64,000 nt of DNA from Brumimicrobium sp964585545 (GTDB taxonomy: Bacteria; Bacteroidota; Bacteroidia; Flavobacteriales_D; Crocinitomicaceae): positions 1 through 64,000 of the forward strand of contig CAZPDT010000005.1 of the NCBI GenBank assembly GCA_964585545.1, in the 5' to 3' direction. Made by a program: the position numbers and the translations under genes. Below the pieces are notes generated by a model that was not told the origin of the DNA, made no database searches, and was given only the letters and a program-made list of their open reading frames with translations. Below are positions 7,830 through 16,709 of this stretch, in pieces; within the stretch, counting starts at the first letter, position 1, and every line of letters begins with the position of its first letter.

Positions 7830-10727
7830 TTACCACTCAATTATATTGGCACCATGGGAGGCAAATAAATCCCTTGTGTGTTCGTGGCATGTAAAGTACA
7901 AGACTTGACGGGTTTTGGCAAAATCAGTAATGAGTTGGACCAAATTGTTTGTTCTTTCCTTATCGGAATTAACCATAATATCATCAAATGCAACGGGAAG
8001 AGGTTCGGCATTTTTTTCATACTCGGCAATGAGTCCCAGACGCAAAGAAAGCAACAATTGTTCTTTTGTTCCGCGACTCAATTCATCAACAGTCTTAGCA
8101 TTGCCTGAAGCATCAATAATACTCACGTGTTTTTCACTCAATGAAATGCGTAAATCTTCATACGCATTCTCTGTAATGGTCCGGAAAAAGTCACGGGTTT
8201 GCGTAATTACTTCAGGTTGCCGTTCCTTTTCATATTTTTGTTTGCTTTGCTCCAAAACCTTTAATGCAAGCTGGGTTGTTAACCATTCCTTGGTTTCTTC
8301 TTTTAATTGGGCTTGCAGACTTTCTTTTTCGTTTTGAAAACCATACATATCATCCACTTCTAAAATTAGCCGAATTTCAGTACGCAAAGAAGCCGATTCT
8401 TTATTTTGTTCGTCATACCTAAACTTTACCTCTTCAAATTCAGTTGCTGTTGCTTCCTTTTTTGCTTCCAGTTCGGAAGGTGTATATTGTGCTAATTTTT
8501 CTATGGTTTCTTCCAATTGATCAACACCGCATAATGTTTTGATGGTGTTGATGGCGTTTTGTTTTTCTGATTGGGCCTCCTCAAGCGTTTTTTGTTGCTC
8601 AAAGTGATGGTATAAAGCAGTTTCGTCTTTTGCCTTTACCTTTGAAAGAAGAGCCTTAATTTTATTATGAGTTTGCTGCAGAAACTCAGTTTTTAATGCT
8701 TTGACTTTTGACTGTTTTTCAAGGTCTTCTAAAACCTGTTGTCTTTGTGCATGAACCTTTTCATTTGCCTCTATTTTCTTGATGAGTTGATGAACATAAG
8801 ATACGTCTAAATCTGTACTTTCGGGAGCAACCTGTTTTAATTTATTTTCAAAATCTGAGATGAGTTTCTCAAAATTTTCTATTGCTTTCTTCGCTTCAAC
8901 TGCATTGGATTTTTGTCGTTTTAGTTCCTCAACATTACTGATAAAGTCATTCATACTTGCAGGAATAAGATCTTTAGGCAAATTCTTTTCTTCAAGTAAA
9001 ACAATCCAATTGTCTATTAAATCAGCACGTTTCTTCTTTAGCAAATCAACTTCTTCAGTCGCTTTTTCAAGTTCTTGTTTTTTAAATTTAAATTGGCGAA
9101 TAATGTCTTTATGCTTTTCCTGCAATTGATCATAACGCTGTAGTGCTGTTTTAACCGTATTTAATTCTTCGTTAATTGCATTCGGACTTTGACCCATATA
9201 GGTTTGAACAGGGTCGCGTTTCTTTTGTAAAAATACGATTATTAGGCTGATTGTTGCCACACCAAGGACTGTCCCGCCAGAAATAAGATCCATAAACATT
9301 ATGGCACCACCCACACCCATAAAAATAAGTGCCAAAATAAAAGGTAGTTTGTTGCCTTTTGAAAAATTTCCTCCTCTTTCTTCTAATGCCGATTTAAATG
9401 CAGTCTCAAGTGCTATAAATTTTTCTTCTTCTTTGGTTTTTTGTGTATCATCTTGGATAGAATGGTCATTTATTGCTTTCTCCAGTTCGTTTTTCTGTGA
9501 TTTAAACTGTGAAAATTCTTGCTCTAATCGCGCTGCTGATTCGGTCTTGGCATCGATGCGCTGATTTATCTTATTCTGTTTATCTGCTACACGTGTTGCT
9601 TCAGATTGTAATTCAAAAGAGCCTTTTAAATTGATGAGGTCTTCAGCTTTTAAATTTTTGCCTAACCGACTGAGAATCGATTGGCTTCTCGATTTTGCAT
9701 TGGACAGTTTTTCTTTTTCCTGGTTGTATTTGCTTTTTGCCTCCTCGTATAATTTGACATTCCTTTTAAAAAAATCCAACAAACCTGCTTTCTTGGAAAG
9801 TGCTTGATCCCAGTTTAAATGATTAAGTGTTTTCTCTAATTGCTTGATTTCTTGATCAATTTCTGCGATTTCGGCTGTTTCATTGTCTATTTTTTTCTTT
9901 TGGTTTTCGTATTCTTCTAAAACTTGATTTGCATGAATTTCAATTTCACCAATAGCATTGATTTTTGAAGTCATTTCTTTGTACTTTACATAATCAGGAT
10001 ATGCTTTTGACCAATTTGTAAAGTCGTTCTTTTTTTCATTTAATTGAGATTGTTTTTCAGAGAGTATTTCGAGTTCTGCATCAATTTTTTCCTTGTCTTC
10101 AGAAAGGCGGTTGTATTTTCCAAGTTTACTTCTCAATTCATTAATAGATGCTTCTTTCGATTGAATTTCTTTAACTAGTTTGGGGAGAATTTGAACGGAT
10201 CCTCGGGTTAAAAAATAAGTTTTTGCGTGTTGAACGAGTGCATCCTCAAAACTCCCAAAATCGACACCTGAAAGTCCCATTCCCATGCTAAAAATTCGAT
10301 CTTCCATTCCCGACTTGCCCAGTTGCTCTACATCGTTGAGCTCGTCCAAGCTAATGGCATAGATGTTTTTATATAAATCTATTGATGCATTGCCAATAAG
10401 GTTGTGATAACGGGACTCATCCTCTGTGGTTTTCCCTTTATATTCCAGTTGGAAACCTTTTGCGTTGCCGTGGCGGTAAACAGCTAAAGATGCGCCGGTA
10501 CTGTTGGTTAAATAGATTGTTCCAGAATGGTCTCCTCCATTTATTGGTGCACGGCGATCGGCTAAATGGTGAGGATACTCAAAAAGTGTAAAGCGAATAA
10601 AATCCAATAAGGTAGATTTTCCCGCTTCATTTGGACCATACATAACGTTAATGCCTTGCGTAAATCCTTTGATGTTCTTATCATGAAAAATACCAAATCC
10701 ATCGATATGTAATTTTCTTATTTTCAT
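7830..10727 (-). CDS. SbcC/YhaN-type ATPase with long coiled coil
   Basis: 965 residues. N-terminal half-ATPase with Walker A GPNEAGKST (about 32-40), long coiled-coil arms (about 180-430 and 520-830), and a C-terminal half with ABC signature LSRGTKEQL and Walker B AFDDIMV. Two hydrophobic segments (about 457-500) sit between the arms where Rad50/SbcC has a zinc hook, as in the YhaN family. With the nuclease partner it should form an SbcCD/Mre11-Rad50-like complex that processes DNA ends, perhaps at the membrane. Its start overlaps the stop of the nuclease gene by four bases (ATGA), so the two are translationally coupled. Confidence 0.88.
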   Translation of the reverse strand: MKIRKLHIDGFGIFHDKNIKGFTQGINVMYGPNEAGKSTLLDFIRFTLFEYPHHLADRRAPINGGDHSGTIYLTNSTGASLAVYRHGNAKGFQLEYKGKTTEDESRYHNLIGNASIDLYKNIYAISLDELNDVEQLGKSGMEDRIFSMGMGLSGVDFGSFEDALVQHAKTYFLTRGSVQILPKLVKEIQSKEASINELRSKLGKYNRLSEDKEKIDAELEILSEKQSQLNEKKNDFTNWSKAYPDYVKYKEMTSKINAIGEIEIHANQVLEEYENQKKKIDNETAEIAEIDQEIKQLEKTLNHLNWDQALSKKAGLLDFFKRNVKLYEEAKSKYNQEKEKLSNAKSRSQSILSRLGKNLKAEDLINLKGSFELQSEATRVADKQNKINQRIDAKTESAARLEQEFSQFKSQKNELEKAINDHSIQDDTQKTKEEEKFIALETAFKSALEERGGNFSKGNKLPFILALIFMGVGGAIMFMDLISGGTVLGVATISLIIVFLQKKRDPVQTYMGQSPNAINEELNTVKTALQRYDQLQEKHKDIIRQFKFKKQELEKATEEVDLLKKKRADLIDNWIVLLEEKNLPKDLIPASMNDFISNVEELKRQKSNAVEAKKAIENFEKLISDFENKLKQVAPESTDLDVSYVHQLIKKIEANEKVHAQRQQVLEDLEKQSKVKALKTEFLQQTHNKIKALLSKVKAKDETALYHHFEQQKTLEEAQSEKQNAINTIKTLCGVDQLEETIEKLAQYTPSELEAKKEATATEFEEVKFRYDEQNKESASLRTEIRLILEVDDMYGFQNEKESLQAQLKEETKEWLTTQLALKVLEQSKQKYEKERQPEVITQTRDFFRTITENAYEDLRISLSEKHVSIIDASGNAKTVDELSRGTKEQLLLSLRLGLIAEYEKNAEPLPVAFDDIMVNSDKERTNNLVQLITDFAKTRQVLYFTCHEHTRDLFASHGANIIEW

Positions 10728-12004
10728 GATTTTGTTTCACTTTTTATCAATCCATCTATACATTTCCATTTGGCAGCGATTAAAATCTGTTGGCGCTCGT
10801 CTCGTACTTCTTTGTCAAAATCGGTGTGTTTTAATTCTCGACCAATTTGTGTACTTGATATTTGTTCCATTATCTCTTCAATTAAAGCATCTGTGGCGTT
10901 TTCATCATTTTCTAAATGGTCAAAACGTTGTAATAGGTCGGCAATAAAATCAGAAGACTTTTTGCGTTCTTCAAGATTAATTTTGGGTAAGCTTTCGTTG
11001 ATGAATTTATCGATAAATACAAAATGACTTTGATAAATGTTGCTTTCGTTGAGTTCATTGGTCAGGTTTTCCATTTCTGTATGATTCGAAAATACGCTGT
11101 GTAAGTCACTCTTTCCTTGCAAACGAATCCGCAATAATAAAGACTTTTTTTCTTGGATTTCTTCTTCTTTCATTTCCTCGATTGCAGCAAAGAAATCAGA
11201 AGTGCTTTCCATCCCCGAAACGTTCATTTCAATATATTTATAAACGATATTAGACAATGGAATAAATTCATGACGGGTCACTTTCCCGTGTGTTACCTCT
11301 ACCAAGGAACAGCCTTTTTCTCCGGTTTCATTAAAATGCCGTCCTTGAATATTTCCAGGATAGACGACCATAGGATTTTGTTCCGATAGAACCTCTCGTT
11401 TGTGGATGTGACCCAAGGCCCAATAATCCATGTTTGATGCCCTAAGGGTATCCATATCAAAAGGACAATAAGGAGTGTGTGCATCATTTCCAGCTATTGT
11501 TCCGTGTAACAAACCAATCGAAAATCCTGTTTTGTCCTTTTTATGAAAAGTAGCCGCCAAATTGCGGTATTCTTCTCTTTCCCCAAAGCTCACTCCGTAT
11601 ATTTCTGCTATGGGTTTACCTTCTTTTGTAACCGTATGTTGTTGTACTTTGTCTGCTTCAAATAAAACGACGTTTTCAGGCAGCTTCAGATGTTCAGACC
11701 AGCTTTTTAAAGGATCGTGATTTCCACAGATAATATAAACAGGGATATCGGCTTTACTCAGCTTTTCCAGTCCACGAACAAATCGGTATTGTGCACTTAA
11801 ACTTCCCGATTGACTGTCAAAGCTGTCACCGGCAATTAATAAAAAATCAACCTCGTTTTCCAACGCACTTTGAATTAATGCTTCGTAAGACTTTATTCCA
11901 TGATCTACGAGCGCTTCACTTAGTGCTTTATTCATTTTAGCCACTCCTTTATACGGACTTTCAATGTGTAAATCGGCAACATGAATAAATTTAAAGTCTG
12001 ACAT
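10724..12004 (-). CDS. SbcD/YhaO-type DNA repair exonuclease
   Basis: 426 residues. Calcineurin-like metallophosphoesterase of the SbcD/Mre11 group. Metal-ligand motifs appear in order: HVADLHIESP (about 8-17), AGDSFD (about 59-64), CGNHDP (about 94-99), LLHGT (near 167) and ALGHIHKRE (about 197-205). It is expected to cut or trim DNA ends under control of the ATPase whose gene follows with a four-base overlap. The C-terminal ~150 residues are helical and probably bind that ATPase. It is the first gene of the pair; no convincing promoter was seen in the 104 bases upstream. Confidence 0.9.
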   Translation of the reverse strand: MSDFKFIHVADLHIESPYKGVAKMNKALSEALVDHGIKSYEALIQSALENEVDFLLIAGDSFDSQSGSLSAQYRFVRGLEKLSKADIPVYIICGNHDPLKSWSEHLKLPENVVLFEADKVQQHTVTKEGKPIAEIYGVSFGEREEYRNLAATFHKKDKTGFSIGLLHGTIAGNDAHTPYCPFDMDTLRASNMDYWALGHIHKREVLSEQNPMVVYPGNIQGRHFNETGEKGCSLVEVTHGKVTRHEFIPLSNIVYKYIEMNVSGMESTSDFFAAIEEMKEEEIQEKKSLLLRIRLQGKSDLHSVFSNHTEMENLTNELNESNIYQSHFVFIDKFINESLPKINLEERKKSSDFIADLLQRFDHLENDENATDALIEEIMEQISSTQIGRELKHTDFDKEVRDERQQILIAAKWKCIDGLIKSETKS

Positions 12005-12108
12005 TTTCGGGGTTTTTACTAAGGTAATAAAGTTATTTTGATTGTTCCTCTATTTTTTACTCTTGATAATTGTATTTTACTTTAACCCATATTACAATAT
12101 AGCACTAT

Positions 12109-12738
12109 TTATTGTTTTTCTTGGAGCTCTTTTTTTAATTCATCAGAAACCCCTAAGCTATCTGCCTTTTTTTTAAAGTTTTGGATATCATTGAGATCAA
12201 TATTGTTTTTGTCCATATCTTGAAACAGGGAGTCGATATTGTTTTTGAGCCAAATAGAGCTTTCTTCTATGGCTGGAATAGTTGATGTTGCAATGTTCTT
12301 AATGGGGAAATACAAAGCTGAATTTTCTTTGGTTTCTTGTGGAACAAAATTTCCTCTTTCATCATAAGACTCAATTAAGATAATTATAATAGCGAGAATA
12401 TATACCATCTTAATCATGCTGAAGAATAAACCAAATATTCTATTCACCAATCCAAGTTGTGCTATTTTCACAACCTGTTCTAACATTTTTCCAGCAAAAT
12501 ATACGAGTACTGCAACACCAATAAAAGTAATTGTAAAAGCAATAACAGGTAAATACCTTCCTTCAATCTCTAGACTTTCTATAATCAGGCGAGATGTCCA
12601 GTCTGAGAAGTGGATGCCCGCATAAATTCCTACCAATAAAGCCAACAGCATAAAAATCTCAATGATGAAACCTTTTTTAAATCCTTTCCAAGCAGCGTAG
12701 ATTAGGGGTATTACAAGGAGAATATCGATGGTGTTCAT
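12109..12738 (-). CDS. CvpA-family membrane protein
   Basis: 209 residues. Four membrane segments lie within residues 1-125. The N-terminus MNTIDILLVIPLIYAAWKGFKKGFI is the typical opening of CvpA proteins, and LGLVNRIFGLFFSMIK is the family's second signature. A soluble, charged C-terminal tail (about 125-209) follows. CvpA proteins have been linked to colicin V production and, more generally, to envelope stress and bile tolerance; the mechanism is unsettled. It lies 33 bases downstream of yebC on the same strand and probably shares its transcript. Confidence 0.88.
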   Translation of the reverse strand: MNTIDILLVIPLIYAAWKGFKKGFIIEIFMLLALLVGIYAGIHFSDWTSRLIIESLEIEGRYLPVIAFTITFIGVAVLVYFAGKMLEQVVKIAQLGLVNRIFGLFFSMIKMVYILAIIIILIESYDERGNFVPQETKENSALYFPIKNIATSTIPAIEESSIWLKNNIDSLFQDMDKNNIDLNDIQNFKKKADSLGVSDELKKELQEKQ

Positions 12739-12771
12739 GGAATTGTTTTATAATTTAATTGTGGGCAATAT

Positions 12772-13491
12772 TTAATCAATATTGGTGAACACCTGTTGAA
12801 TATCATCGTCCTCTTCAATTTTATCCAGTAGCTTTTCTATTTCATCCATCTGTTCGTTAGTGAGCTCAATAGGGGCCGTTGGAAAGCGTCTTAGCCCTGA
12901 TTTTTCAACTTCAATCTTTTTGTTTTCGAGTGCTTCCTGAAGGGATCCAAAGCTTGTAAAGTCACCGTATATGAATATTTTACCTTCTTCTTCATCTTTT
13001 TCTATTTCTTCAAGTCCAGCATCTATTAACTCCAATTCTAAGTCCTCTAGGTTGAGGTTGTCAATATCTTTTTCTATTTCAAAAACGGCTTTTCTATTGA
13101 ACATAAACTCTATTGAGCCATTGGGTACAACTTGTCCACCAGCTTTGTTAAAATAAGATTTTACATTGGCAACTGTTCTTGTTGGATTGTCTGTGGCACA
13201 CTCAACATAGACCAATACGCCATGTGGCGCTTTACCTTCATAATTGATCAACTCGTAATGTTCAGCATCTTTTGCCGATGCTCTTTTGATGGCGCGGTCA
13301 ATATTGTCCTTTGGGACATTATGTGCTTTTGCATTTTGTATAGCTGTTCTTAATGCTGAATTCATATCAGGGTCATCGCCCCCATCTTTGGCGGCCATAG
13401 TAACCGACTTTAATAGTTTGGGGAAGACTCTAGACATCATTCCCCATCTTTTTTCTTTTGCTGATCTTCTTGCTTCAAAGGCTCTACCCAT
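12772..13491 (-). CDS. yebC: YebC/PmpR-family protein
   Basis: 239 residues, normal length for the family. The N-terminus MGRAFEARRSAKEKRWGMMSRVFPKL is the Bacteroidota variant of the YebC signature; GGDDPDMNSALRTAI.NAKAHNVPKDNIDRAIKRA and YEGKAPHGVLVYVECATDN follow. YebC proteins were described as transcription regulators and more recently as translation factors that relieve ribosome stalling at proline stretches. The C-terminus is acidic (IEEDDDIQQVFTNID). A -7 box (TACTTTTG) lies just upstream. Confidence 0.95.
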   Translation of the reverse strand: MGRAFEARRSAKEKRWGMMSRVFPKLLKSVTMAAKDGGDDPDMNSALRTAIQNAKAHNVPKDNIDRAIKRASAKDAEHYELINYEGKAPHGVLVYVECATDNPTRTVANVKSYFNKAGGQVVPNGSIEFMFNRKAVFEIEKDIDNLNLEDLELELIDAGLEEIEKDEEEGKIFIYGDFTSFGSLQEALENKKIEVEKSGLRRFPTAPIELTNEQMDEIEKLLDKIEEDDDIQQVFTNID

Positions 13492-13507
13492 AATTTTTTG
13501 CTTTATC

Positions 13508-13515
13508 CAAAAGTA
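13508..13515 (-). promoter_or_regulatory. -7 box TACTTTTG for yebC
   Basis: Exact TAnnTTTG match on the minus strand, 16 bases upstream of the yebC ATG. A TTC, not TTG, lies 19 bases further upstream as a weak -33 element. Confidence 0.5.
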
Positions 13516-13591
13516 CTGTTTTACGAGGTTTTTTGAAAGTGTTATTGATAAAATTTCATTTCGAACGCCTTTCGTTTTAGATGCCTCTTAA

Positions 13592-13622
13592 TAAAAAAGG
13601 CCGCAATACACTTGCGACCTTT
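13592..13622 (-). terminator. Intrinsic terminator after the lipoprotein gene
   Basis: On the minus strand AAAGGTCGCAA (13622-13612) pairs over all eleven positions, including one T-G pair, with TTGCGGCCTTT (13606-13596) around a five-base loop, and a T-run follows. It lies 26 bases after the stop of the gene ending at 13648 and just upstream of the yebC promoter. Confidence 0.85.
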
Positions 13623-13647
13623 CCTCTTATTTGTTTTGGGAGTTTGT

Positions 13648-14181
13648 TTATTTTACTTTTAAACCTTTAACAACTCTGTCTTTTCTTTTGTTTTTCTTAT
13701 AATTTTTAAGTCTGACCATTAAATAGGCTGAAGCGCTTTCTCGAACTGCATAATAGACAGCACCTCCATAATCGAGTTCACCTTTTCCATTTTTCCACAT
13801 GGCTTTTAAATACAATCTACCATTGGAAATATTTTGTCTGGTACTGAACCTTAAGAAGCGACCTGGTCCCATTTCAAAACGGATTAGGATTGAACCATCA
13901 TCTTCCATTTTTTCAAAAATACACCGTCTATTTGCTGGAATAACTATTCTTTCAGACGAAGCTACGGAGGAGGATACCAAATCACCTTTCTCACTTGTAG
14001 TTGTCATTTTATTTTGTTTTTTGCTCCGTTCTAAAATAATTGTTTCTGAACTATAAAATTGAACCTTTTTAAGTTTTTCGGGTGTCAAGTTAAATTCTTT
14101 CTTGAGTTCTTTTGTGTAGGGAACCTTTGTTCCACAACTCGCTAAAAGAGCGATTGTTAAAAGCAAGTATATAATTCTCAT
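13648..14181 (-). CDS. Small lipoprotein of unknown function
   Basis: 177 residues from ATG 14181. A longer frame runs up to 14343, but the promoter at 14217-14245 and the lipoprotein signal fix the shorter start. The signal peptide MRIIYLLLTIALLASC ends in lipobox LASC with Cys16 for acylation. The mature part is basic, with the motifs ETIILERS, RFEMGPGRFLRF and a lysine-rich C-terminus, and looks beta-rich. I do not recognise the family. It is predicted to sit in the inner leaflet of the outer membrane and is a single-gene transcript closed by a strong terminator. Confidence 0.75.
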   Translation of the reverse strand: MRIIYLLLTIALLASCGTKVPYTKELKKEFNLTPEKLKKVQFYSSETIILERSKKQNKMTTTSEKGDLVSSSVASSERIVIPANRRCIFEKMEDDGSILIRFEMGPGRFLRFSTRQNISNGRLYLKAMWKNGKGELDYGGAVYYAVRESASAYLMVRLKNYKKNKRKDRVVKGLKVK

Positions 14182-14216
14182 TTTTTCTGAGGGTTTGTTA
14201 AATAAATTCATACGAA

Positions 14217-14245
14217 CAAATATACGAACAAATTTTATTCCACAA
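14217..14245 (-). promoter_or_regulatory. Bacteroidota-type promoter for the lipoprotein gene
   Basis: TTG (14245-14243), 18 bases, then TATATTTG (14224-14217) on the minus strand: both elements match the consensus. Transcription would begin near 14210, about 30 bases before ATG 14181, which supports the short start. Confidence 0.75.
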
Positions 14246-14251
14246 TATTTA

Positions 14252-14343
14252 ACGCGAATTAATAACTTCAATTCAATATACTCATTACAGCTTGTGTGTT
14301 CAACACTATGCAGAGAGCCCGCCGCACTGAAGTTAATCCACAT
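14252..14343. repeat. Palindromic intergenic repeat, copy 2
   Basis: TAACTTCA at 14263-14270 is the exact complement of TGAAGTTA at 14328-14335, enclosing 57 bases. The left half (AACTTCAATTC..ATTAC.GC) matches copy 1 at 7752-7780 at about 18 of 23 compared positions. It is non-coding and looks like a small inverted-repeat (MITE- or REP-like) element. Confidence 0.5.
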
Positions 14344-14455
14344 TATTACATGAAATCAATTTTAATGCCGTCCTCAACTTGCTCGTTCTACAACTATAGA
14401 TTTCCAATAAAAAAATGCTGTGGATAATTTTTTCGATTATTGCTGCAAATATCTA

Positions 14456-14506
14456 TAGTTAGCTATTTTTATGTTACAAAAGATGGCTGTCATAGAATGC
14501 GGATTA
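14456..14506 (+). repeat. Dispersed 50-base intergenic repeat, copy 1
   Basis: TAGTTAGCTATTTTTATG..., then TTACAAAAGA, CTGTC, GAATG and GGATTAA in fixed spacing. The same string order is found at 20766-20814, upstream of the Bat operon. The copy lies in the 335-base gap between the lipoprotein promoter and the end of the acyltransferase gene, which otherwise holds copy 2 of the palindromic repeat. Confidence 0.55.
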
Positions 14507-14516
14507 ATTGTTTGGG

Positions 14517-15497
14517 TTAAGAGACCAATAAATTACAGCCTCTGATATCACTTTGGTCGAACCTACCAAGTACCTTGAACTGATTTCCTTTTTTCATTCC
14601 TAAATCATCAGTGGCTATAAATGAACAACTATAAAAGTTGGCCAAATCAATGATATTTAAACCACCTGTTCTCCCTTCTGATTTATAGCTTAATGGATCA
14701 TTCACATCTCGAATGAGCGCTTTCATCCATGGGGGAGGATAAAAAAACGAATTTCCTTTTGTATAGGCTTGTGAAAGCAGTTCGGTCATGCCGTATTCGG
14801 AATAGATTTTTTCAACATTAAATCCTGCACATAAAATTTGATGTAACTCTTCTCGAATGATTTCTTTTCGTCTCCCTTTCATTCCTCCAGTTTCAATTAT
14901 TTTTACTCTAGAAAAATCTGTTTTTTTCTCCGCCAAATCAAGTAAGGCATAGGAAACTCCAAATAAAACTACGGTTTTACCTTTTCTTTTTGATGCTTTT
15001 ATAATTGGGATAATCTCTTGAGGATTGTTTAAGTAAAATCCCGACAATGCATCTTCTGAAGCATTTATTAAAGCATCCACCATATATACAAGCGAAGAGT
15101 TGCCCTGTTCAATATAATTTGGTAATAAAGCCAAAATTATACTTTCTTCTGGATGGGCAATTTGCTTTTTAAAAGTTGTTTCAAAAGAGCGTTTGTAGAT
15201 TTCTGGGAAAGGTATAGCGTGCCGACTCCTTTTTGCATGGGTGGTTCCAGAACTTTTAAACAATAAATGGCCTTTATTTTTGAATTCATTGGATTGCACC
15301 AAATGGGATTTAAAAAATGAGATGGGAAGAAAAGGAATTTCTGTGTAATGTTGTGGAGAAGAACAACCAATAGCATCACAAAAACTGTGGTATACCGAGA
15401 CATTTTGATATTGATAATGGAAAACCTTCAATGCGGTTTGATTAAAGTCTTCTTCTGTTGATATACTAAATATTGAATCGATAATAGGGTTTACCAC
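14517..15497 (-). CDS. LuxE-type acyl-protein synthetase / acyltransferase
   Basis: 326 residues, GTG start. Related to LuxE and to the PaaK/adenylate-forming enzymes: the phosphate-binding stretch KSSGTTHAKRSRH (about 79-91) matches the SSGTT loop, and SEYGMTELLSQAY (near 233-245) matches the YGxTE motif. LuxE activates a fatty acid as acyl-AMP and passes it on; in Bacteroidota these stand-alone proteins are annotated only as acyltransferases, with no proven substrate. There is no luxC or luxD neighbour, so bioluminescence is not implied. A -7 box (15523-15530) sits 26 bases upstream of the GTG. Confidence 0.8.
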   Translation of the reverse strand: MVNPIIDSIFSISTEEDFNQTALKVFHYQYQNVSVYHSFCDAIGCSSPQHYTEIPFLPISFFKSHLVQSNEFKNKGHLLFKSSGTTHAKRSRHAIPFPEIYKRSFETTFKKQIAHPEESIILALLPNYIEQGNSSLVYMVDALINASEDALSGFYLNNPQEIIPIIKASKRKGKTVVLFGVSYALLDLAEKKTDFSRVKIIETGGMKGRRKEIIREELHQILCAGFNVEKIYSEYGMTELLSQAYTKGNSFFYPPPWMKALIRDVNDPLSYKSEGRTGGLNIIDLANFYSCSFIATDDLGMKKGNQFKVLGRFDQSDIRGCNLLVS

Positions 15498-15522
15498 TCT
15501 TCAAGTTTTGAAAGTTTTTGGA

Positions 15523-15530
15523 CAAAGGTA
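15523..15530 (-). promoter_or_regulatory. -7 box TACCTTTG for the acyltransferase gene
   Basis: Exact TAnnTTTG on the minus strand, 26 bases before the GTG start. No TTG at the right distance. The same octamer recurs at 15624-15631 in front of a hairpin. Confidence 0.45.
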
Positions 15531-15556
15531 TGGATTAAAATTCCTATATAAAAGAA

Positions 15557-15618
15557 TAAGAGTTCGGAACAGGCGTCCCAAACTCTTATCACACTAATCA
15601 ACCTAACCTACTACTACT
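15557..15618 (-). ncRNA. Candidate small RNA or terminated leader
   Basis: In the 332-base gap 15498-15829, minus strand, TACCTTTG (15631-15624) is a perfect -7 box. About 30 bases later comes a hairpin in which TAAGAGTT (15588-15581) pairs with AACTCTTA (15564-15557), followed by TTCTTTTAT. A short RNA of about 60 bases starting with GTAGTAGTAGG-like sequence would result. It could equally be only the terminator of the lipoprotein gene ending at 15830. The rest of the gap shows nothing. Confidence 0.3.
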
Positions 15619-15829
15619 TCCCTCAAAGGTAGGGTATTTTAATCGATTGAGAATGGAATATGGATATAAACTTTAAAGCATTAAAATGAACGACTTAAAA
15701 ATAAAGAAGATTAGAAATAATGCAACAAATTTTAATCGAAAAATATACTTCGTTTAACGACAAAATAGTGCCTTAAGTCAATAGTTTGTAAAAAAATTAG
15801 GTTAAAATCTTAGACGAACATGTTTGTTT

Positions 15830-16582
15830 TTACAAGTTAGGAATCCAATAATGCGTGGATAATTCGGATTGAAAATGCGCGTTTAAACCAATGGTAAAGA
15901 ACAAATGATCTTGTCTAAAATTGGTCTTGGTTACATTTAGACTATATCCTCCTTGGATTTGTAGTTTTATTTTTTCAAATCCACCCCGAAGTGTTAAAGC
16001 GGGCTCTATAAGAAAGAGAGAAGAGTTTCTGTTTAAGTAATCTATTTGACTTTCATTAGAGTACATTAGGTCACCTTGAATTTTATGGTAAGACAAGTTC
16101 ATAAATCGTGATGAAATTGCGGCTGAAAAATACTTTGTTTTAAATCCAAAATTTGGTTGTACCCCAAGTCTAAGCATGTTGGCACTTATTTCTCCTTTTG
16201 TATTTGGGTATTCTTCAATTGTTGAAGGCATTTTATTTTGCATTGAACCAATTCCACCAATTCCATAGGCTTCAAACACCCAGTATTCACCAAACTTTTT
16301 AAAGTATCCCAATCCCAGTTCAGCAAAATTACCCGAACCATGGTTTCCATTGTCTGCTTCTTCCGGAATTATTAATCCGCCATTGATTTCAACGGCTAGT
16401 CCATCAAGAATTCCGTAGGCACCATGAATAGAAACTTGGTGATCATTACCAGAAAGTGTGAGGTTGGTTTCTCCTTTTTCTGAAATCAAGGGGACATTTT
16501 GTGTATTTGGGATATAATATTTGGGGCTGCATGCACTTACACCAACCAATAAAAGCAACAAAAGGAAATAAAATAATTTCAC
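15830..16582 (-). CDS. Outer-membrane lipoprotein, probable beta-barrel
   Basis: 250 residues, GTG start. Signal peptide with lipobox VSAC (Cys18). The mature part begins CSPKYYIPNTQNVPLISEKGETNLTLSG and continues with alternating hydrophobic strands and glycine turns (GAYGILDGLAVEINGG, FAELGLGYFKKFGEYWVFEAYGIGG), typical of small Bacteroidota outer-membrane barrel lipoproteins. No enzyme motif. It lies downstream of the OmpA and TPR genes on the same strand but is separated by a terminator-like hairpin, so it is probably transcribed separately. Confidence 0.75.
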   Translation of the reverse strand: MKLFYFLLLLLLVGVSACSPKYYIPNTQNVPLISEKGETNLTLSGNDHQVSIHGAYGILDGLAVEINGGLIIPEEADNGNHGSGNFAELGLGYFKKFGEYWVFEAYGIGGIGSMQNKMPSTIEEYPNTKGEISANMLRLGVQPNFGFKTKYFSAAISSRFMNLSYHKIQGDLMYSNESQIDYLNRNSSLFLIEPALTLRGGFEKIKLQIQGGYSLNVTKTNFRQDHLFFTIGLNAHFQSELSTHYWIPNL

Positions 16583-16620
16583 AACTTTTAATTTTAATAT
16601 GTTGTGGGGGTGGTCAGGGT

Positions 16621-16650
16621 ACGCTTTTCAATATAATAAAATAAAAGCGT
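16621..16650. other. Perfect 8-base inverted repeat upstream of the lipoprotein gene
   Basis: ACGCTTTT (16621-16628) and AAAAGCGT (16643-16650) are exact complements 14 bases apart, 39-68 bases before the GTG at 16582. It could be an operator or a weak two-way terminator; the sequence does not decide. Confidence 0.35.
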
Positions 16651-16671
16651 TGTTTTGTGTTCAATTATATT

Positions 16672-16693
16672 AAAAAAACCTAAAAGTGTTTAG
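16672..16693 (-). terminator. Weak terminator after the OmpA-family gene
   Basis: On the minus strand CTAAA (16693-16689), loop, TTTAG (16684-16680) is followed by G and seven T. The stem is only five pairs, but its place 17 bases after the stop is right. Confidence 0.45.
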
Positions 16694-16709
16694 TATTTCC
16701 AATCAACCA

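Noticed and set aside
14517..15497. Bioluminescence (lux) function for the LuxE-like gene
   Set aside because: No luxA, luxB, luxC or luxD nearby; stand-alone LuxE-like acyltransferases are usual in Bacteroidota.
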